A DNA stretch of 64,000 nt from Paulinella micropora (Eukaryota; Cercozoa; Imbricatea; Euglyphida; Paulinellidae). Below, one piece after another: positions 47,894 to 60,171 of this stretch. The stretch covers positions 104,501-168,500 of the forward strand of contig WBZZ01002600.1 of NCBI GenBank assembly GCA_019918135.1, written 5' to 3'. The translations under genes and the position numbers were made by a program. The notes beneath the pieces were generated by a model. The model saw only the letters and a program-made list of their open reading frames with translations. It made no database searches and was not told where the DNA came from. Each line of letters opens with the position of its first letter. Position 1 is the stretch's first letter.

Positions 47894-50427
47894 CTAGGGT
47901 GTGCACCACGTCTGGTGGCAAACTCTCACATGCAGCGTAGGCACACGGGCCGCTGCTCCGAAGGCGTTGCCTGAAGCGCACCCCGTCTGGCCCGTGGGCA
48001 GCTTATAGAACATCAAGGGAATGATGAGCTTATAACGCAGGTAGTACTGATAAGGGTTAGCAAATTCTAGATCAGAAAATTGCGTGCAGTACGCGCTCGT
48101 GCCAGTATTGACGTTGCCACCGCTCAAGTCTAGATTTGTATTGCTGTAGTATCTGATGTAGTACCAATTGGTGCCATCGTTAGAACCCGCTACGTACAGC
48201 GCCGCGGGGCCCGCGTATTCTTGGCTGGCCCCCGGCACCATAGAGCAAAGGTAGATGGTTGAAATTCTGGCGGCGGTCGTTGATGACTGCAAGAGCAGTA
48301 TCTGTCCCGTGACGGAGCTCGGCACACCGTTCGGTACATTCAGGATCGTGTGTGATGTTTTGCTCGTTCGGTAATAAACAAATTTCTGGCGGTGTCGGAC
48401 GTAGACAGCGTGATGTAGTCGCTGGTAGTGGTGCTTATGTAGGTGGTGGCTATGTCAGAATCCATGGCATAGCTTGCAACGGCATTATTGGAAAATGCAG
48501 ACACGCCCCAGCCCGTGTTGGCGTTCGAATTGACACCGGTGCTGAAGGTTAAGGTGATAAAATAGTTGGTTGCGCAGAAGCGCGATGGCGTAGTGGAAAC
48601 GGTTGGTGTCCCAGAACGCGTCGGCGTCCCGGTCGGCGTCCCGGTAGGCGTCCCGGAACGGGTCGGCGTTACGGAGCTCGTGGCAGTCGGTGACACCGAG
48701 CTCGACAAGGACACTGAGCTTGTCACCGAGGGCGAGCTGGACAAGGACACCGAGCTGGTCACCGAGGGCGAGCTCGACAGGGAGCGCGAACCGGTCAGCG
48801 AGGCCGAGCTCGACAAGGACACTGAGCTAGTCACCGAGGGCGAGCTCGACAGGGATACTGAGCTGGTCATCGAGGGTGAGCTCGACAGGGACACCGAGCT
48901 GGTCATCGAGGGAGAGCTCGACAGGGAGCGCGAACCGGTCACCGAGGCCGAGCTCGACAGGGACACTGAGCTAGTCACCGAGGGCGAGCTCGACAGGGAC
49001 ACCGAGCTGGTCACCGAGGCCGAGCTCGACAGGGACACCGAGCTGGTCGCCGAAGGCGAGCTCGACAGAGACACCGACGCCGAGCTCGACAAGGACACTG
49101 AGCTGGTCGCCGAAGGCGAGCTCGACAGGGACACCGAACTGGTCGCCGAGGGCGAGCTCGACAGTGACACCGAGCTGGTCACCGAGGCCGAGCTCGACAA
49201 GGACACTGAGCTAGTCACCGAGGGCGAGCTCGACAGGGACACCGAGCTGGTCACCGAGGCCGAGCTCGACAGGGACACCGAGCTGGTCACCGAGGCCGAG
49301 CTCGACAGAGACACCGAGCTGGTCGCCGAGGAAGAGCTGGACAGGGACACCGAGCTGGTCGCCGAGGGCGAACTAGACGAAGAGACTGAGCAGGTCACTG
49401 ACGCAGAGCTCACGCACGCCCGGGGGGCCTGCCTCTCGCTAAGCGCGGAGCCCCGTAGCAGCCCTTGGCAGAATGCCGCGGTGGCCTCCGAGTCCATGGG
49501 CGCTACCGTCCAGTTGCTCAGGTCCGGCACCAGCGCCGGCGCGCCGGACAGCATGCCGCTGGCTTCTCGCAGGCTGTCTGGCCTCCAGCGAGACAAGTCC
49601 GCCCCGAGCAGCGACGCGTCCGCAAACATGCCGCTGGCGTTCACGACCCGCGACATGTTCCAGCTGGCCAGCCCGGGCAGCGCAGTGGCCTGCGTGCCGC
49701 GGAACATGTAAGCCGTGTCTAGCACGCGCGATAGGTCCCAGCTCGTGATGTTGGCAAACTTGAGGCACGGCGAGTCCGCAAAGGCCGCGCGCGTGCTGGT
49801 CAGCGACGCACGCACCCGCAGACCCGACACGTCGAAGCACGCGGCCCGCGACAGCCCCGCGAAGCTGAAGGCCAGGCTCTGCAAGCCCGTCGTGTCCAGC
49901 TGGTCCAGGGGGGGCAGCCACTCCAGCGCCGTCTCGCCGTAGAAGTGTTGCCCCGTCTCGGCCGCGAGCCGCAGCCCGCCCCACTGCAACACCTTGCGCA
50001 GGGCTACCCGGCCGCCACCGCCGTGCTGGGAGCGCCAATCCGAGGTCATAGCCCACGCCGGCAGCCGGCCGCGCACGACCACCAAGAACACACCGCCGTC
50101 GGTAAAAGTATGGCTGCACGGCCCCAGCAGCGCGCTGCACTGCTGCGCGGCCCCTCCCTGCTCCCAAAATACCTCCCACACATAGGGCTCCGACGCAGTC
50201 ACGCGCCTGCGCCGCCGAGCCATGGCGGCCCCGTTGGCGCCGGCGGCGGGCAGCGTCCAGTTGTCGCCCGCCGCGATCACCGACAGCTCCAGCACCAGGT
50301 CGCCGGGCGTAGCCACAGCTGGATCATACGGGCAATACGCGCGCAACAGCAACGGCAGCAAGGCCGCCAGCAGAACACGCGGCCACCCTAAGGAGCTGAA
50401 GCTACAGGAAAATAGCCGGGCGTGCAT
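47894..50427 (-). CDS. BspA-like secreted protein A, Ser/Thr stalk, probably broken once
   Basis: First of a head-to-tail family. ATG 50427 gives a signal peptide (LGWPRVLLAALLPLLLRAYC). A conserved N-domain (PGDLVLELSVIAAGDNWTLP, FTDGGVFLVVVRGRL) comes next, then BspA/DUF285 repeats (ITSWDLSRVLDTAYMFRG, LASWNMSRVVNASGMFAD, DLSRWRPDSLREASGML). A Ser-rich stalk of SVSLSSSASVTS-type repeats covers residues about 345-600, then TPTGTPTRSGTPT. A C-terminal discoidin-like domain (LYVAGSNDGTNWYYIRYYS) ends it. About one break is apparent. Likely a heavily O-glycosylated surface adhesin. Known from families: DUF285 occurs in bacterial and protist surface proteins. Confidence 0.7.
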
Positions 50428-50477
50428 CTCTCTGCTATAGATATTACTAGATTACTACGTGTACCCCGTCCCCCCTG

Positions 50478-50515
<38 letters not shown>
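50478..50515. repeat. (CT)n microsatellite
   Basis: About 19 uninterrupted CT dinucleotides just upstream of surface gene A, in its promoter side on the minus strand. Confidence 0.9.
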
Positions 50516-50654
50516 GGCTCTTTTGGATGCTCCCGCTGTACATCTTTTAATAAATGTTGACTACGTCGTCGGTATCTGCCTGTCGCGCACACAGAATCTT
50601 CCGCAGTCCTAGCTTTCCGTGCGATTACGCACGAGTCATGTAGAATAGGGCAGA

Positions 50655-50830
50655 GTGCGGGCCTTGAAAAAAATATACAAGGAAGCACGAAAGCGAAAGC
50701 GAGAGGAGCGGCAGGTGCCGCTACGTACAGGACTTCGATGGCGTAGTAGAAACGGGTCGGCGTCACGGACAGAGTCACTGATTTCGTTGGGGTCACAGAT
50801 GTCGTGGGCGAGAATAGAAGCAGGGGTTTG
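50655..50830. pseudogene. Composite relic: helicase tail fragment plus stalk-gene fragment
   Basis: Positions 50655-50712 resemble the helicase gene at about 47217-47277 (GGGCCTTGAAAAAAA, CAAGGAAGCAC, AGAGGAGC). Directly after, 50737-50825 resembles the stalk/end part of surface gene A (GATGGCGTAGTAGAAACG, as at 48581). Both are short and non-functional. They mark a past recombination between the two neighbouring loci. Confidence 0.65.
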
Positions 50831-50836
50831 CGCATA

Positions 50837-53800
50837 TTAGCGCCGTCCCACTGGGATGCACCTCGGCACGTTCAGCGTGACCCTCACGTCACCCAAAAAC
50901 ACGATTCTTTCACAGATTGAACCGGCGGTGGTGTAGGCCAGGAAGTTCCTAATCACGACAAAGCGGTAGGCGTTATAATCCTGGTTTAGGGTAAGGCTCG
51001 CGGTTTTGGTCTGCCCTTGAGTCCACCCGCTCCAGGTACCGCTCGCGCCCAGATAGGTCCAGCTCGTACCACCGTCCGTAGATCCTAGCACCACCAACTC
51101 CGACACCGCGCCGATCATATTGCAGACAGTAGGGCAATTATTGATGGGGCGGGGGTAGGTAGCACCCGACGTGCTGATCACGGCGACTGATAAGAGCTTG
51201 GCGAAGCTGCCTAGTGACTGTTTTACTTGCACATATTCGCCGAAATAGTTTGTGTTGTTGGCCACAGTAACGGGCGAAGTCGCAGTGTTGGTACAAACGT
51301 TGCCGCTGATGCTTGTACCGTAATTATTACTGCCCGACGAAGTCCAAAAACTTGTAGCGCTGTTGTCCGTAGCAGAGCTTGCACTGCTACCGCTGCTAAC
51401 GGTCACGACCCAACCGTGCAGGTTGCTGGCTGACGTGAGCGTCTGTGTGCCGGTCTGGGTATAGCCAGCGTCGCACGTGCAAGTGTAGCTGCCGTAGGTG
51501 TTGGTGCAGACCCCGTTGACCCCGCAGCCGCCATTGTCCGGGCGGGCACACTCATTGATGTCCGGCAACACAGATATCGTCGGCGTCACGGTAGGCGTCA
51601 CGGTGGGCGTCACGGTGGGCGTCACGGACACGGTCGCCGTCGGAGTGAGCGAGGGGCTCGGAGTGAGCGAGGGGCTCGCGGAGGGTGACGGCCAGGTGGT
51701 AAGACCGAAGCTGGAAAGTCGGAGCTTCAAGGCCGGCGAGCACCAGAGCGTGGGATACATGCTGTTGCCATTCTCCACCAGGACATCGATCGTAGCTAGC
51801 TCTTTGTCTCCGGAGAGTAGTTGGGAAAAGTTATAGCTTCTTTGTTCCGCGCCGTGGATAGTCGCAGAGCCGTACAAGCTACCACTAAACACGGTGCTTG
51901 AAGCGCTTTGGGTGGAATAGACTCTGACGTAAATATTATAAACTACTGAGTTCACGTTGGCGATGTTCAGGGTGTATCCGTATACTTGGTTGGCTCTGAG
52001 GATGACCGGGTCGCCTCCGGCGACAACTGTGTGCCTAATAGTAAAATAACTGTAGCTGGCACCATTGGTCGCACAATACGCAACGTTGAACTCCAGGTTG
52101 CCTATATTCGTGACGATAAAGTTACGTGGATCGCCTCCCGCGTTATTGCGGACTGTCCAGTCCAGCCCCAGGTTTAAGGTCGGCGGGACTGGATAGGTCG
52201 CCCCACAGCCTCCGCTGCTCTGTCTAAAATAGAAGCAGGGGCTTCTGGAGCTGCTGACGCTCGGGCTTATGCTGACAGTGTTGGAACTGGTGAGACTCCT
52301 CGTGGGCGTCTGTGTCGGGGTGATGGTCGCGCTGGGGCTGCGCGTTGGCGTCGCCGAGCTGGTCGACGTCATTGAGTTGGAGGTAGTGGATGACACTGAG
52401 CTAGACAGAGACAAAGAGCTCGACCCCGTCACTGACACCGACCCCGACACGGACGCCGAACTGGTCAGCGACACCGAGCCGGTCAGGGACACCGAGCCGG
52501 TCAGGGACGCCGAGCTGGACAGCGACACCGAGCCGGTCAGTGATGCAGAGCTGGAACGCGACGCCGAGCCGGACAGCGACACCGAGCTGGTCCGCGACAC
52601 CGAGCTGGACACCGACACCGAGCTGGTCAGCGACGCCGAGCCGGTCAGGGACGCAGAGCCCGTCAGGGACGCCGAGCCTGTCAGCGACGCAGAGCTGGAT
52701 AGCGAAGCCGAACCGGTCCGCGACACCGAGCTGGACAGCGACACCGAGCTGGATACCGACACCGAGCTGGACACTGACACCGAGCTGGACAGTGACACCG
52801 AGCTGGACACTGACACGGAGCTGGTCAGCGACGCCGAGCTGGACACTGACACCGAGCTAGTCAGCGACGCCGAACTGGACAGCGACTCCGAGCTGGTCGG
52901 CGACTCCGAGCTGGACAGCGACGCCGAGCTGGACACCGACACCGAGCTGGACAGCGACTCCGAGCTGGTCGGCGACTCCGAGCTGGACAGCGACTCCGAG
53001 CTGGTCGGCGACGCCGAGCTGGACAGCGACTCCGAACTGGTCGGCGACTCCGAGCTTGTCACAGAGGCCGTGCTAGTCACCGACGCTGAGCCCGACAGAG
53101 ACGGCGAGCTAGAGCGCGAAAACGAAGCAGAAGGGCTCTGGGAAGTCCAGCTGTCTATGCACGCTCGGGGAGCCTGGGACTTTTGCAGTATAGACCCGCG
53201 CGCTAGGCCCTCGCAGAAAGCCGCGGTGGCCTCCGGCTCCATGGGCGCTATGGTCCAGTTGTTCAGGTTCTGCACCAGCGCGGGAGCGCCGGACAGCATG
53301 CCGCTGGCGTCTTGCAGGCTGTCTGGCCTCCAGCGAGACAGGTCCGCCCCGAGCAGGGATGCGTCCGCAAACATGCCGCTGGTGTTCACGACCTGCGACA
53401 TGTTCCAGCTTGCCAGCCCGGGCAACGAAGTGGCCTGCGTGCCGCGGAACATGTAGGCCATATCTAGCACGCGCGATAGGTCCCAGCTCGTGACGTTGGC
53501 AAACTTGAGGCACGGCGAGTCCGCAAAGGTCGCGCGCGTGCTGGTCAGCGACGCACGCACCTGCAGCCCCGACACGTCGAAGCACGCGGCCCGCGACAGC
53601 CCCGCGAAGCTGAACGCCAGGCTCTGCAAACCTGTCGTGTCCAGCTGGTCCAGGGGCGGCAGCCACTCCAGCGCCGTCTCGCCGTAGAAGTGTTGCCCCG
53701 TCTCGGCCGCGAGCTGCAGCCCGCCCCACTGCAGCACCTTGCGCAAGGCTACCCGGCCGCTGCCGCCGTGTTGGGCTCGCCAATCCAAGGTCATAGCCCA

Positions 53801-54187
53801 CGCCTGCAGCCGGCCGCGCACTACTACCAAGAACACGCCGCCGTCGGTAAAGGTGTGGCTGCACGGCCCCAGCTGCGCGCTGCACTGCTGCGCGGCCCCT
53901 CCCTGCTCCCAAAAAACCTCCCACACACCGGCTACCGACGCAGACGCTCGCCTGCGCCTCCTGGCAGCCGCGGCTGCCCCGTTGGCGCCGGCGGCGGGCA
54001 GCGTCCAGTTGTCGCCCGCCGCGCCCACCGACAGCTCCAGCACCAAATCGCCGGGCTTAGCAGACGAGGGATCATACGGGCAATACGCGTGCAACAGCAG
54101 TGGCAGCAAGGAGGCTAGCAACACGCGCGGCCACCCTGGGAGGCCGCCGGAAACTAGTTTCGACTGCATCATCATCATCATCTCCAT
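50837..54187 (-). CDS. BspA/EGF/discoidin surface protein B (1116 aa)
   Basis: ATG 54187, after a Met-rich start (MEMMMMMQSKLVSGG) and signal peptide (WPRVLLASLLPLLLHAYC). It has the same N-domain and BspA/DUF285 repeats as gene A (VTSWDLSRVLDMAYMFRG, DLSRWRPDSLQDASGML). A Ser/Thr stalk spans about residues 350-640 (SSASLTSSVSVSSSASLTSS). A beta-rich module follows (CGATYPVPPTLNLGLDWTV). A second TPTVTPTVTP linker leads to a calcium-binding-type EGF at about 876 (DINECARPDNGGCGVNGVC). The last part is discoidin-like (ELVVLGSTDGGTSWTYLG, YNAYRFVVIRNF). The single frame looks whole. Its promoter matches that of gene C. Confidence 0.85.
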   Translation of the reverse strand: MEMMMMMQSKLVSGGLPGWPRVLLASLLPLLLHAYCPYDPSSAKPGDLVLELSVGAAGDNWTLPAAGANGAAAAARRRRRASASVAGVWEVFWEQGGAAQQCSAQLGPCSHTFTDGGVFLVVVRGRLQAWAMTLDWRAQHGGSGRVALRKVLQWGGLQLAAETGQHFYGETALEWLPPLDQLDTTGLQSLAFSFAGLSRAACFDVSGLQVRASLTSTRATFADSPCLKFANVTSWDLSRVLDMAYMFRGTQATSLPGLASWNMSQVVNTSGMFADASLLGADLSRWRPDSLQDASGMLSGAPALVQNLNNWTIAPMEPEATAAFCEGLARGSILQKSQAPRACIDSWTSQSPSASFSRSSSPSLSGSASVTSTASVTSSESPTSSESLSSSASPTSSESLSSSESPTSSESLSSSVSVSSSASLSSSESPTSSESLSSSASLTSSVSVSSSASLTSSVSVSSSVSLSSSVSVSSSVSVSSSVSLSSSVSRTGSASLSSSASLTGSASLTGSASLTGSASLTSSVSVSSSVSRTSSVSLSGSASRSSSASLTGSVSLSSSASLTGSVSLTGSVSLTSSASVSGSVSVTGSSSLSLSSSVSSTTSNSMTSTSSATPTRSPSATITPTQTPTRSLTSSNTVSISPSVSSSRSPCFYFRQSSGGCGATYPVPPTLNLGLDWTVRNNAGGDPRNFIVTNIGNLEFNVAYCATNGASYSYFTIRHTVVAGGDPVILRANQVYGYTLNIANVNSVVYNIYVRVYSTQSASSTVFSGSLYGSATIHGAEQRSYNFSQLLSGDKELATIDVLVENGNSMYPTLWCSPALKLRLSSFGLTTWPSPSASPSLTPSPSLTPTATVSVTPTVTPTVTPTVTPTISVLPDINECARPDNGGCGVNGVCTNTYGSYTCTCDAGYTQTGTQTLTSASNLHGWVVTVSSGSSASSATDNSATSFWTSSGSNNYGTSISGNVCTNTATSPVTVANNTNYFGEYVQVKQSLGSFAKLLSVAVISTSGATYPRPINNCPTVCNMIGAVSELVVLGSTDGGTSWTYLGASGTWSGWTQGQTKTASLTLNQDYNAYRFVVIRNFLAYTTAGSICERIVFLGDVRVTLNVPRCIPVGRR

Positions 54188-54219
54188 CTTTTTTCTATCT
54201 CAATATTGTTAGATATACG
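54188..54219 (-). promoter_or_regulatory. Promoter-proximal motif of surface gene B
   Basis: On the minus strand: GTATATCTAACAATATT, then GAGATAGAAAAAAG immediately before ATGG. Nearly identical to the segment before gene C at 60172-60203. Confidence 0.6.
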
Positions 54220-54237
54220 CCACCCTCCGCTGGCGCA

Positions 54238-54440
54238 GGGCTTCGCGCGGGGGGGGGACACTAAAGGAGGGCACGAGGGAAGAGAGAAGAGCTGGGGAGG
54301 GGGGGGGAGGGTATTAGTTGTTAGTTTATTTTAATAAAACCAAGGCTCTCCCTTTAAAATTGTTTATACATGTCTTTTCTTTTTACTCTACAATATTAAA
54401 ACTGTACGTGGCATTCATAGCCTGTGCTTGAAGACACCGT
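54238..54440. repeat. Duplicated intergenic segment (copy 1)
   Basis: Matches 60206-60417 almost base for base. It has a purine tract with GGAGGGCACGAGGGAAG, TTATTTTAATAAAACCAAGG (a polyadenylation-like AATAAA in both orientations) and TACAATATTAAAACTGTACG. It separates gene B from the 3' end of gene C; the second copy separates gene C from partial gene D. Confidence 0.85.
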
Positions 54441-54451
54441 GCAGCACGCGC

Positions 54452-57400
54452 TTAGAAATTCCGAGCACACAAGACACCGTGCAGCATGTAATTGGTCTTG
54501 TTGATTTGCTCGGCCGCTCTGGTTTTGACGGCTCCGCCGGTCCACATAAACAGGGACGGCAAATTCAGGAAAAGCCCTGACGTTAGAGGTTCCCAATACT
54601 TGTCAATCATTGCATTGCTTAAGTCAAAGCAAGCTGAGCCTCCTGCGGGTCCGACCCCGTTTAGCTCTTCAAATCCGTTGTTGTAGGCACAGTAGCCAGC
54701 GGCAATGACGTAGTATTGGGCATCGACAAGATTGGAGAGGGTGTATTCTCTTTTAGTCAAAATGTGCCAGCCATAATTGCACGCGCCCCCGGAAGTATTC
54801 CCCCGCAGATAAGGGTCGCCGCTCTGCCCAGTGTTCACAGTTGAACTTACGAAAAGCCCGCGGGTAGTGAAGCTCGCGGGGCAGCCATAGACCAGGTTAC
54901 CTGAGCTATAGAGCACTCCGCTTGTCTTGTGAGAGCTACAGGCCCCGTAAAAGCAGCCCGTTGACGCCGCTCCGTACCAGCCGCTAGCGCAGGCGCAAGT
55001 ATAGCTAACCCCGCCTGTTTTTGTACAAGAGGGGCAGCACCACACGCGAAAGTACACATCCGCCATCGTAGCCCGTCCGCTAGCGGCCGGTTGGATCTTG
55101 GTGATCACTAACCTGTAGTACAAGTACGGACCCGGCGCTACTTTGTAAGTGCGCTCGTGCCCTTGCACCAGGGCCTGCGCATTGCTTATGGTCGACAAAC
55201 TGTCCCACGACACCGCGTCCCGGCTGCCTAAGAGCGCAAAGCTCACGGGATGGCCCGGGCACGCCGTGCTACCACCGCTCACGTACCTGCAGCCGAAGGA
55301 GTAGCTGGTCAGGGCCACCGCGGCCGTGTTGGCTACCTGCACCCACTCGCCCGCGATGCCCGCCGTGCTCTGCCCCCCGTGTACGTCCCATCCGCTGTGC
55401 TGTAGGCGGCGGCCGACGACCAAGTGTTGGAACTAGCGGTGTCTGTCCCGAGCAGCGTGTAGACCGACGAGGCATTGCTGCTGGCGGTCGCTGTCCAAGA
55501 ACCCAGCGTGTTGGAAGTCCACGCCTGATGGAAGGAGGTATCGCAATTGCTCGTATAGTCCCGACACACTTCGTAGTGGATGCAGCCTTTGCCGAGCCCC
55601 CCGCCCGCCCAGCCCGCGTCGCAGGTGCAGGTGTAACTTTCGGTGGGCGTGTTGGCGCACGCAGGACAGCACCAGGTCCTCAAGAACAGCCTGCCGATCT
55701 GTCCAAAACGAGCGCCAGAGCCTGCGGGCATAGTCAGGGCGACGAACCGGTACAGCGGGTAACTGCCGGGCTGCGCTATCTGGTACGTGCGCCGCTCGCC
55801 CAGGAAAGTAAAGGGATCCACAGAGGATTGGTACAGGTTCGTCCACTGCGTTCCTCCGTTGTTGGACGCCAGCAGCGCAAAACTCGTGGGCGGGAACACA
55901 TCAATCGCAGCCAGGACAATTTGGGTCACGACAAACGCCGTCATGGCTGCGATTTCCAAGTACTCACCCAAGAGGCCGCCGGTATTAGGCACAGCATAAC
56001 CATAATTTCCTGCACTGTTATACGTTGCTTGACTCGTTTGCCAATAATTGCCGGCAACGCTGGTGAAGGCCTTCCAGGAGGCCCACCCCAGACCATATTG
56101 AGTAGAGCTACCAATAGAATATGTGTTAGAGCTATAGGTATATGAATAGTCCGTGAAGTCCATGAACTCTAGCACATCGTCACAGTTACTGCGCCAGGCC
56201 ACGCACTCGTTTATCGGCGGCGTAGGCGTGATTGAGGGTGTCCGCGAGCGTGTGGACGTCACGGAAATGGCCGGCGACGTTGAGATGGTCGGCGAGCGCG
56301 TCACGGACAGCGTGACAGAAATAGCCGGCGTCACAGATATCGTGGGTGTCACGGACGGCGTCACGGACGGCGTCACGGACGGCGTCACGGACCGCGTCGC
56401 TGACTGCGACACTGACGACGTCACGGATAGCGTGGGCGTCACGGACCGCGTCGCTGACTGCGACACCGACGACGTCATGGAAGCGGATGGGGTCACTGAT
56501 ATGGTCGGCGTCACCGAAGCTGATGGCGTCATGGAAGCGGATGGCGTGACAGAACGCGTCGGCGTCTGCGTGACCGAACTCGAGCGGGTGGGCGTGACAG
56601 ACGCGGACAGCGAGCGCGTGGGCGTAACCGATGGCGTCACACAGTCGTAGTTGCCCGCATTATTGAGTTGGCACGCCAGCCCCCCCTGCGCGCACGTAAA
56701 CTCTACTTCCGTCAGCGTGCACGCGCCCGTGTTGTTCAGCCGGAAACGGAACAGCCTCACGCCGCTCGTGCCGCCGGCGGGCGATCGGCCACTGAACGTC
56801 AGGTACATCTTGTTGAAGCCCACGTCGGTGGCGCCGACGGTAAAGCTGCTGAGCACGTGCGTGGCCAGCGCGGTTGAACTAGTGCTGATACCCGTCAGCG
56901 CGTTGGACGCGGCGGGGGCCAGGACCGTGACGGCCCCCGAGTCCCGCTGCACAGAGACCTCCAGGTTGCCGGTGTAGCTCAAGCCAGCGACGGCCGACTT
57001 GGTGCCCTGCACCTCCAGTGTGTACGTGAGCCCTCGCTTAAGATACGGAACATACGACCAGAAGGCGTGCACGATCGTGACGTTGTCGCTCGCACCACCG
57101 GGTGCGTAGAACTGCACGCCGTAGCCGTAGGTAGCGTCGTTGACAGAAGTCGCGGTAGCGACGGCGCTGGTCGAGGGCCTCCAGTACATCCCATCGCCGT
57201 ACCTGACCTCGGGCACGTAGTAGTCGCGCAAGCACTGCACTTCGTCCTCGGATCTGAATGTGTATGGGTAGCAAGCGCAGTAGTAGCTGCCGTACGTATT
57301 CACGCAGCTCCCCCAATAGCACAAGGTCTGGCCCGGCATCGCGCACTCGTTGATGTCGGGAGATCTGGTAGGCGACAGCGACTCCGACACGGACGCCGTC

Positions 57401-60171
57401 ACCGAGGCTGAGGGCGTCGACACGGACGCCGTCCCCGAGGCCGAGGGCGTCACGGAGGCGGATGGCGTCACAGAAGCTGATGGCGTCACGGACCGCGTCG
57501 CTGACTGCGACACTGACGACGTCAAGGAAGCTGATGGCGTCACGGAAGCTGATGGTGTCACGGACGCCGAGCCGCTCACCGACGCCGAGCTAGTCACCGA
57601 CACTGAGCTGGACACCGACGCCGAGCCGGTCACCGACGCCGAGCTGGACACCGACACTGACCTAGTCACCGACACTGAGCGGGTCGTTGACGCCGAGCTG
57701 CTCACTGACGCCGAGCTGCTCACCGACGCCGAGCTGCTCACCGACACTGAGTTTGACACCGACGCCGAGCTGCTCACCGACACTGAGTTTGACACCGACG
57801 CCGAGCTGGACACTGACACCGAGCTGCTCACCGACACTGAGCTGGTCACCGACTCCGAGCCGGTCACCGACGCCGAGCTGGACACCGACACTGACCTAGT
57901 CACCGACACTGAGCGGGTCGTCGACGCCGAGCTGCTCACCGACGCCGAGCTGGTCACCGACGCCGAGCTGCTCACCGACACTGAGCTGGTCACCGACTCC
58001 GAGCTGGTCACCGACGCCGGGCTGGACAACGACACTGAGCGGGTCGTCGACGCCGAGCTCGGCAGAGACAGTGAGCTTGACACCGACACTGAGCTGCTCA
58101 CCGACGCCGAGCTGGTCACCGACACTGAGTTTGACACCGACGCCGAGCTGGACACTGACACCGAGCTGCTCACTGACGCCGCGCTGGTCACTGACGCCGC
58201 GCTGGTCACCGACGCCGAGCTGCTCACCGACACTGAGCTGGTCACCGACTCCGAGCCGGTCACCGACGCCGAGCTGGACACCGACACTGACCTAGTCACC
58301 GACACTGAGCGGGTCGTCGACGCCGAGCTGCTCACTGACGCCGAGCTGCTCACCGACGCCGAGCTGGTCACCGACGCCGAGCTGCTCACCGACACTGAGC
58401 TGGTCACCGACTCCGAGCTGGTCACCGACGCCGGGCTGGACACCGACACTGAGCGGGTCGTCGACGCCGAGCTCGGCAGAGACAGTGAGCTTGGCACCGA
58501 CACTGAGCTGCTCACCGACGCCGAGCTGGTCACCGACACTGAGTTTGACACCGACATTGACCTAGTCACTGACACCGGGCTGCTCACTGACGCAGAGCTG
58601 GTCACCGACTCCGAGCTGGTCACCGACGCCAAGCTGGTCACCGACTCCGAGTTGGGCACCGACTCCGAGCTGGACACCGACACTGACCTAGTCACCGACT
58701 CCGAGCTGGACACTGACACCGAGCTGCTCACCGACTCCGAGCTGCTCACCGACGCAGAGTTTGTCACCGACACTGAGTTGGACACCGACGCCGAGCTCGG
58801 CAGAGACAGTGAGCTTGACACTGAGCTGGTCACCGATGCCGAGCTGCTCACCGATGCCGAGCTGGTCACCGACACTGAGTTGGACACCGACACTGAGCTG
58901 GTCACCGACGCAGAGTTGGTCACCGACGCCGGGCTGGACACCGACACTGAGCGGGTCGTCGACGCCGAACTCGGCAGAGACAGTGAGCTTGACACCGACG
59001 CCGAGCTGGACACCGACACTGAGCTGGTCACCGATGCCGAGCTGGTCACCGATGCCGAGGTAGACACCGACACTGAGCGGGTCGTCGACGCTGAACTGGA
59101 GCGCGAAGCTGAGCCAGAGTGGCTCTGCGAAGGCCAGCTGTCCATGCACGCGCGGGGGGCCTGGGACTTGGGCAGCACAGACCCGCGCGTTAGGCCCTCG
59201 CACAGGGCCGCCGTGGCCTGCGGGTTCATGGGCGCTACCGTCCAGTTGCTCAGGTCCTGCACCAGCGCGGGTGCGCCGGACAGCAATTCGCTGGCGTCTT
59301 GCAGGCTGTCTGGCCTCCAGCGAGACAAGTCCGCCCCGAGCAGAGATGCGTTCGCAAACATGCCGCTGGCGTTCACAACCCGCGATATGTTCCAACTTGC
59401 CAGTCCGGGCAGCGCAGTGGTCCGCGTGCCGCGGAACATGTACGCCGTATCTAGCACGCGCGACAGGTCCCAGCTCGTGACGTTGGCAAACTTGAGGCAC
59501 GGCGAGTCCGCAAAGGCCGCGCGCGTGCTGGTCAGCGACGCACGCACCTGCAGCCCCGACACGTCGAAGCACGCGGGCCGCGACAGCCCCGCGAAGCTGA
59601 AGGCCAGGCTCTGCAAACCCGTCGTGTCCAGCTGGTCCAGGGGTGGCAGCCACTCCAACGCCGTCTCGCTGTAGAAGTGTTGCCCCGTCTCGGCCGCGAG
59701 CTGCAGCCCGCCCCACTGCAGCACTTTGCGCAAGGCTACCCGCCCGCCACCGCCGTGCTGGGCCCGCCACTCCCAGGTCATAGCCCACGCCGGCAGCCGG
59801 CCGCGCACTACCACCAAGAACACGCCGCCGTCGGTAAAAGTGTGGCTGCACGGCCCCAGCAGCGCGCTGCACTGCTGCGCAGCCCCTTCCTGCTCCCAGA
59901 AAACCTCCCAGACACCGGCTACCGACGCAGACGCTCGCCTGCGCCTCCTGGCAGCCGTGGCGGCCCCGTTGGCGCCGGCGGCCGGCAGCGTCCAGTTGTC
60001 GCCCGCCGCGCTCACCGACAGCTCCAGCACCAAGTCGCCGGGCTCAACCACAGAGAGGTCATACGGACAATACGCGTGCAACAGCAATGGCAGCAAGGCG
60101 GCTAGCAACACGCGCGGCCACCCTGGGAGACCGCCTGAAACTAGGTTCGACTGCATCATCATCATCCCCAT
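54452..60171 (-). CDS. Giant BspA/EGF/discoidin surface protein C, probably broken once
   Basis: The largest gene here. ATG 60171 (MGMMMMQSNLVSGGLPGW) and a signal peptide (WPRVLLAALLPLLLHAYC) lead into the N-domain and BspA/DUF285 repeats. A very long Ser/Val/Thr stalk follows (residues about 345-930). Then an EGF (DINECAMPGQTLCYWGSC, about 937), a beta-rich module, a second TPTRS/SVTPS linker and an EGF-like INECVAWRSNC (about 1320). The rest is two discoidin-like plus Cys-rich repeats (LASNNGGTQWTNLY, YTCTCDAGWAGGGLG; FALLGSRDAVSWDSL, YTCACASGWYGAAS) and a C-terminal globular region (TSGLFLNLPSLFMWTGG). About one break is apparent. Probably a stalked adhesin. Confidence 0.75.

Noticed and set aside
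57350-59674. A 774-residue plus-strand open frame of Asp/Thr/Glu/Leu repeats
   Set aside because: It is the antisense of the Ser/Thr stalk of surface gene C; the same effect gives long plus-strand frames at 48566-49711 and 52269-53456. Repeat periodicity keeps all frames open.
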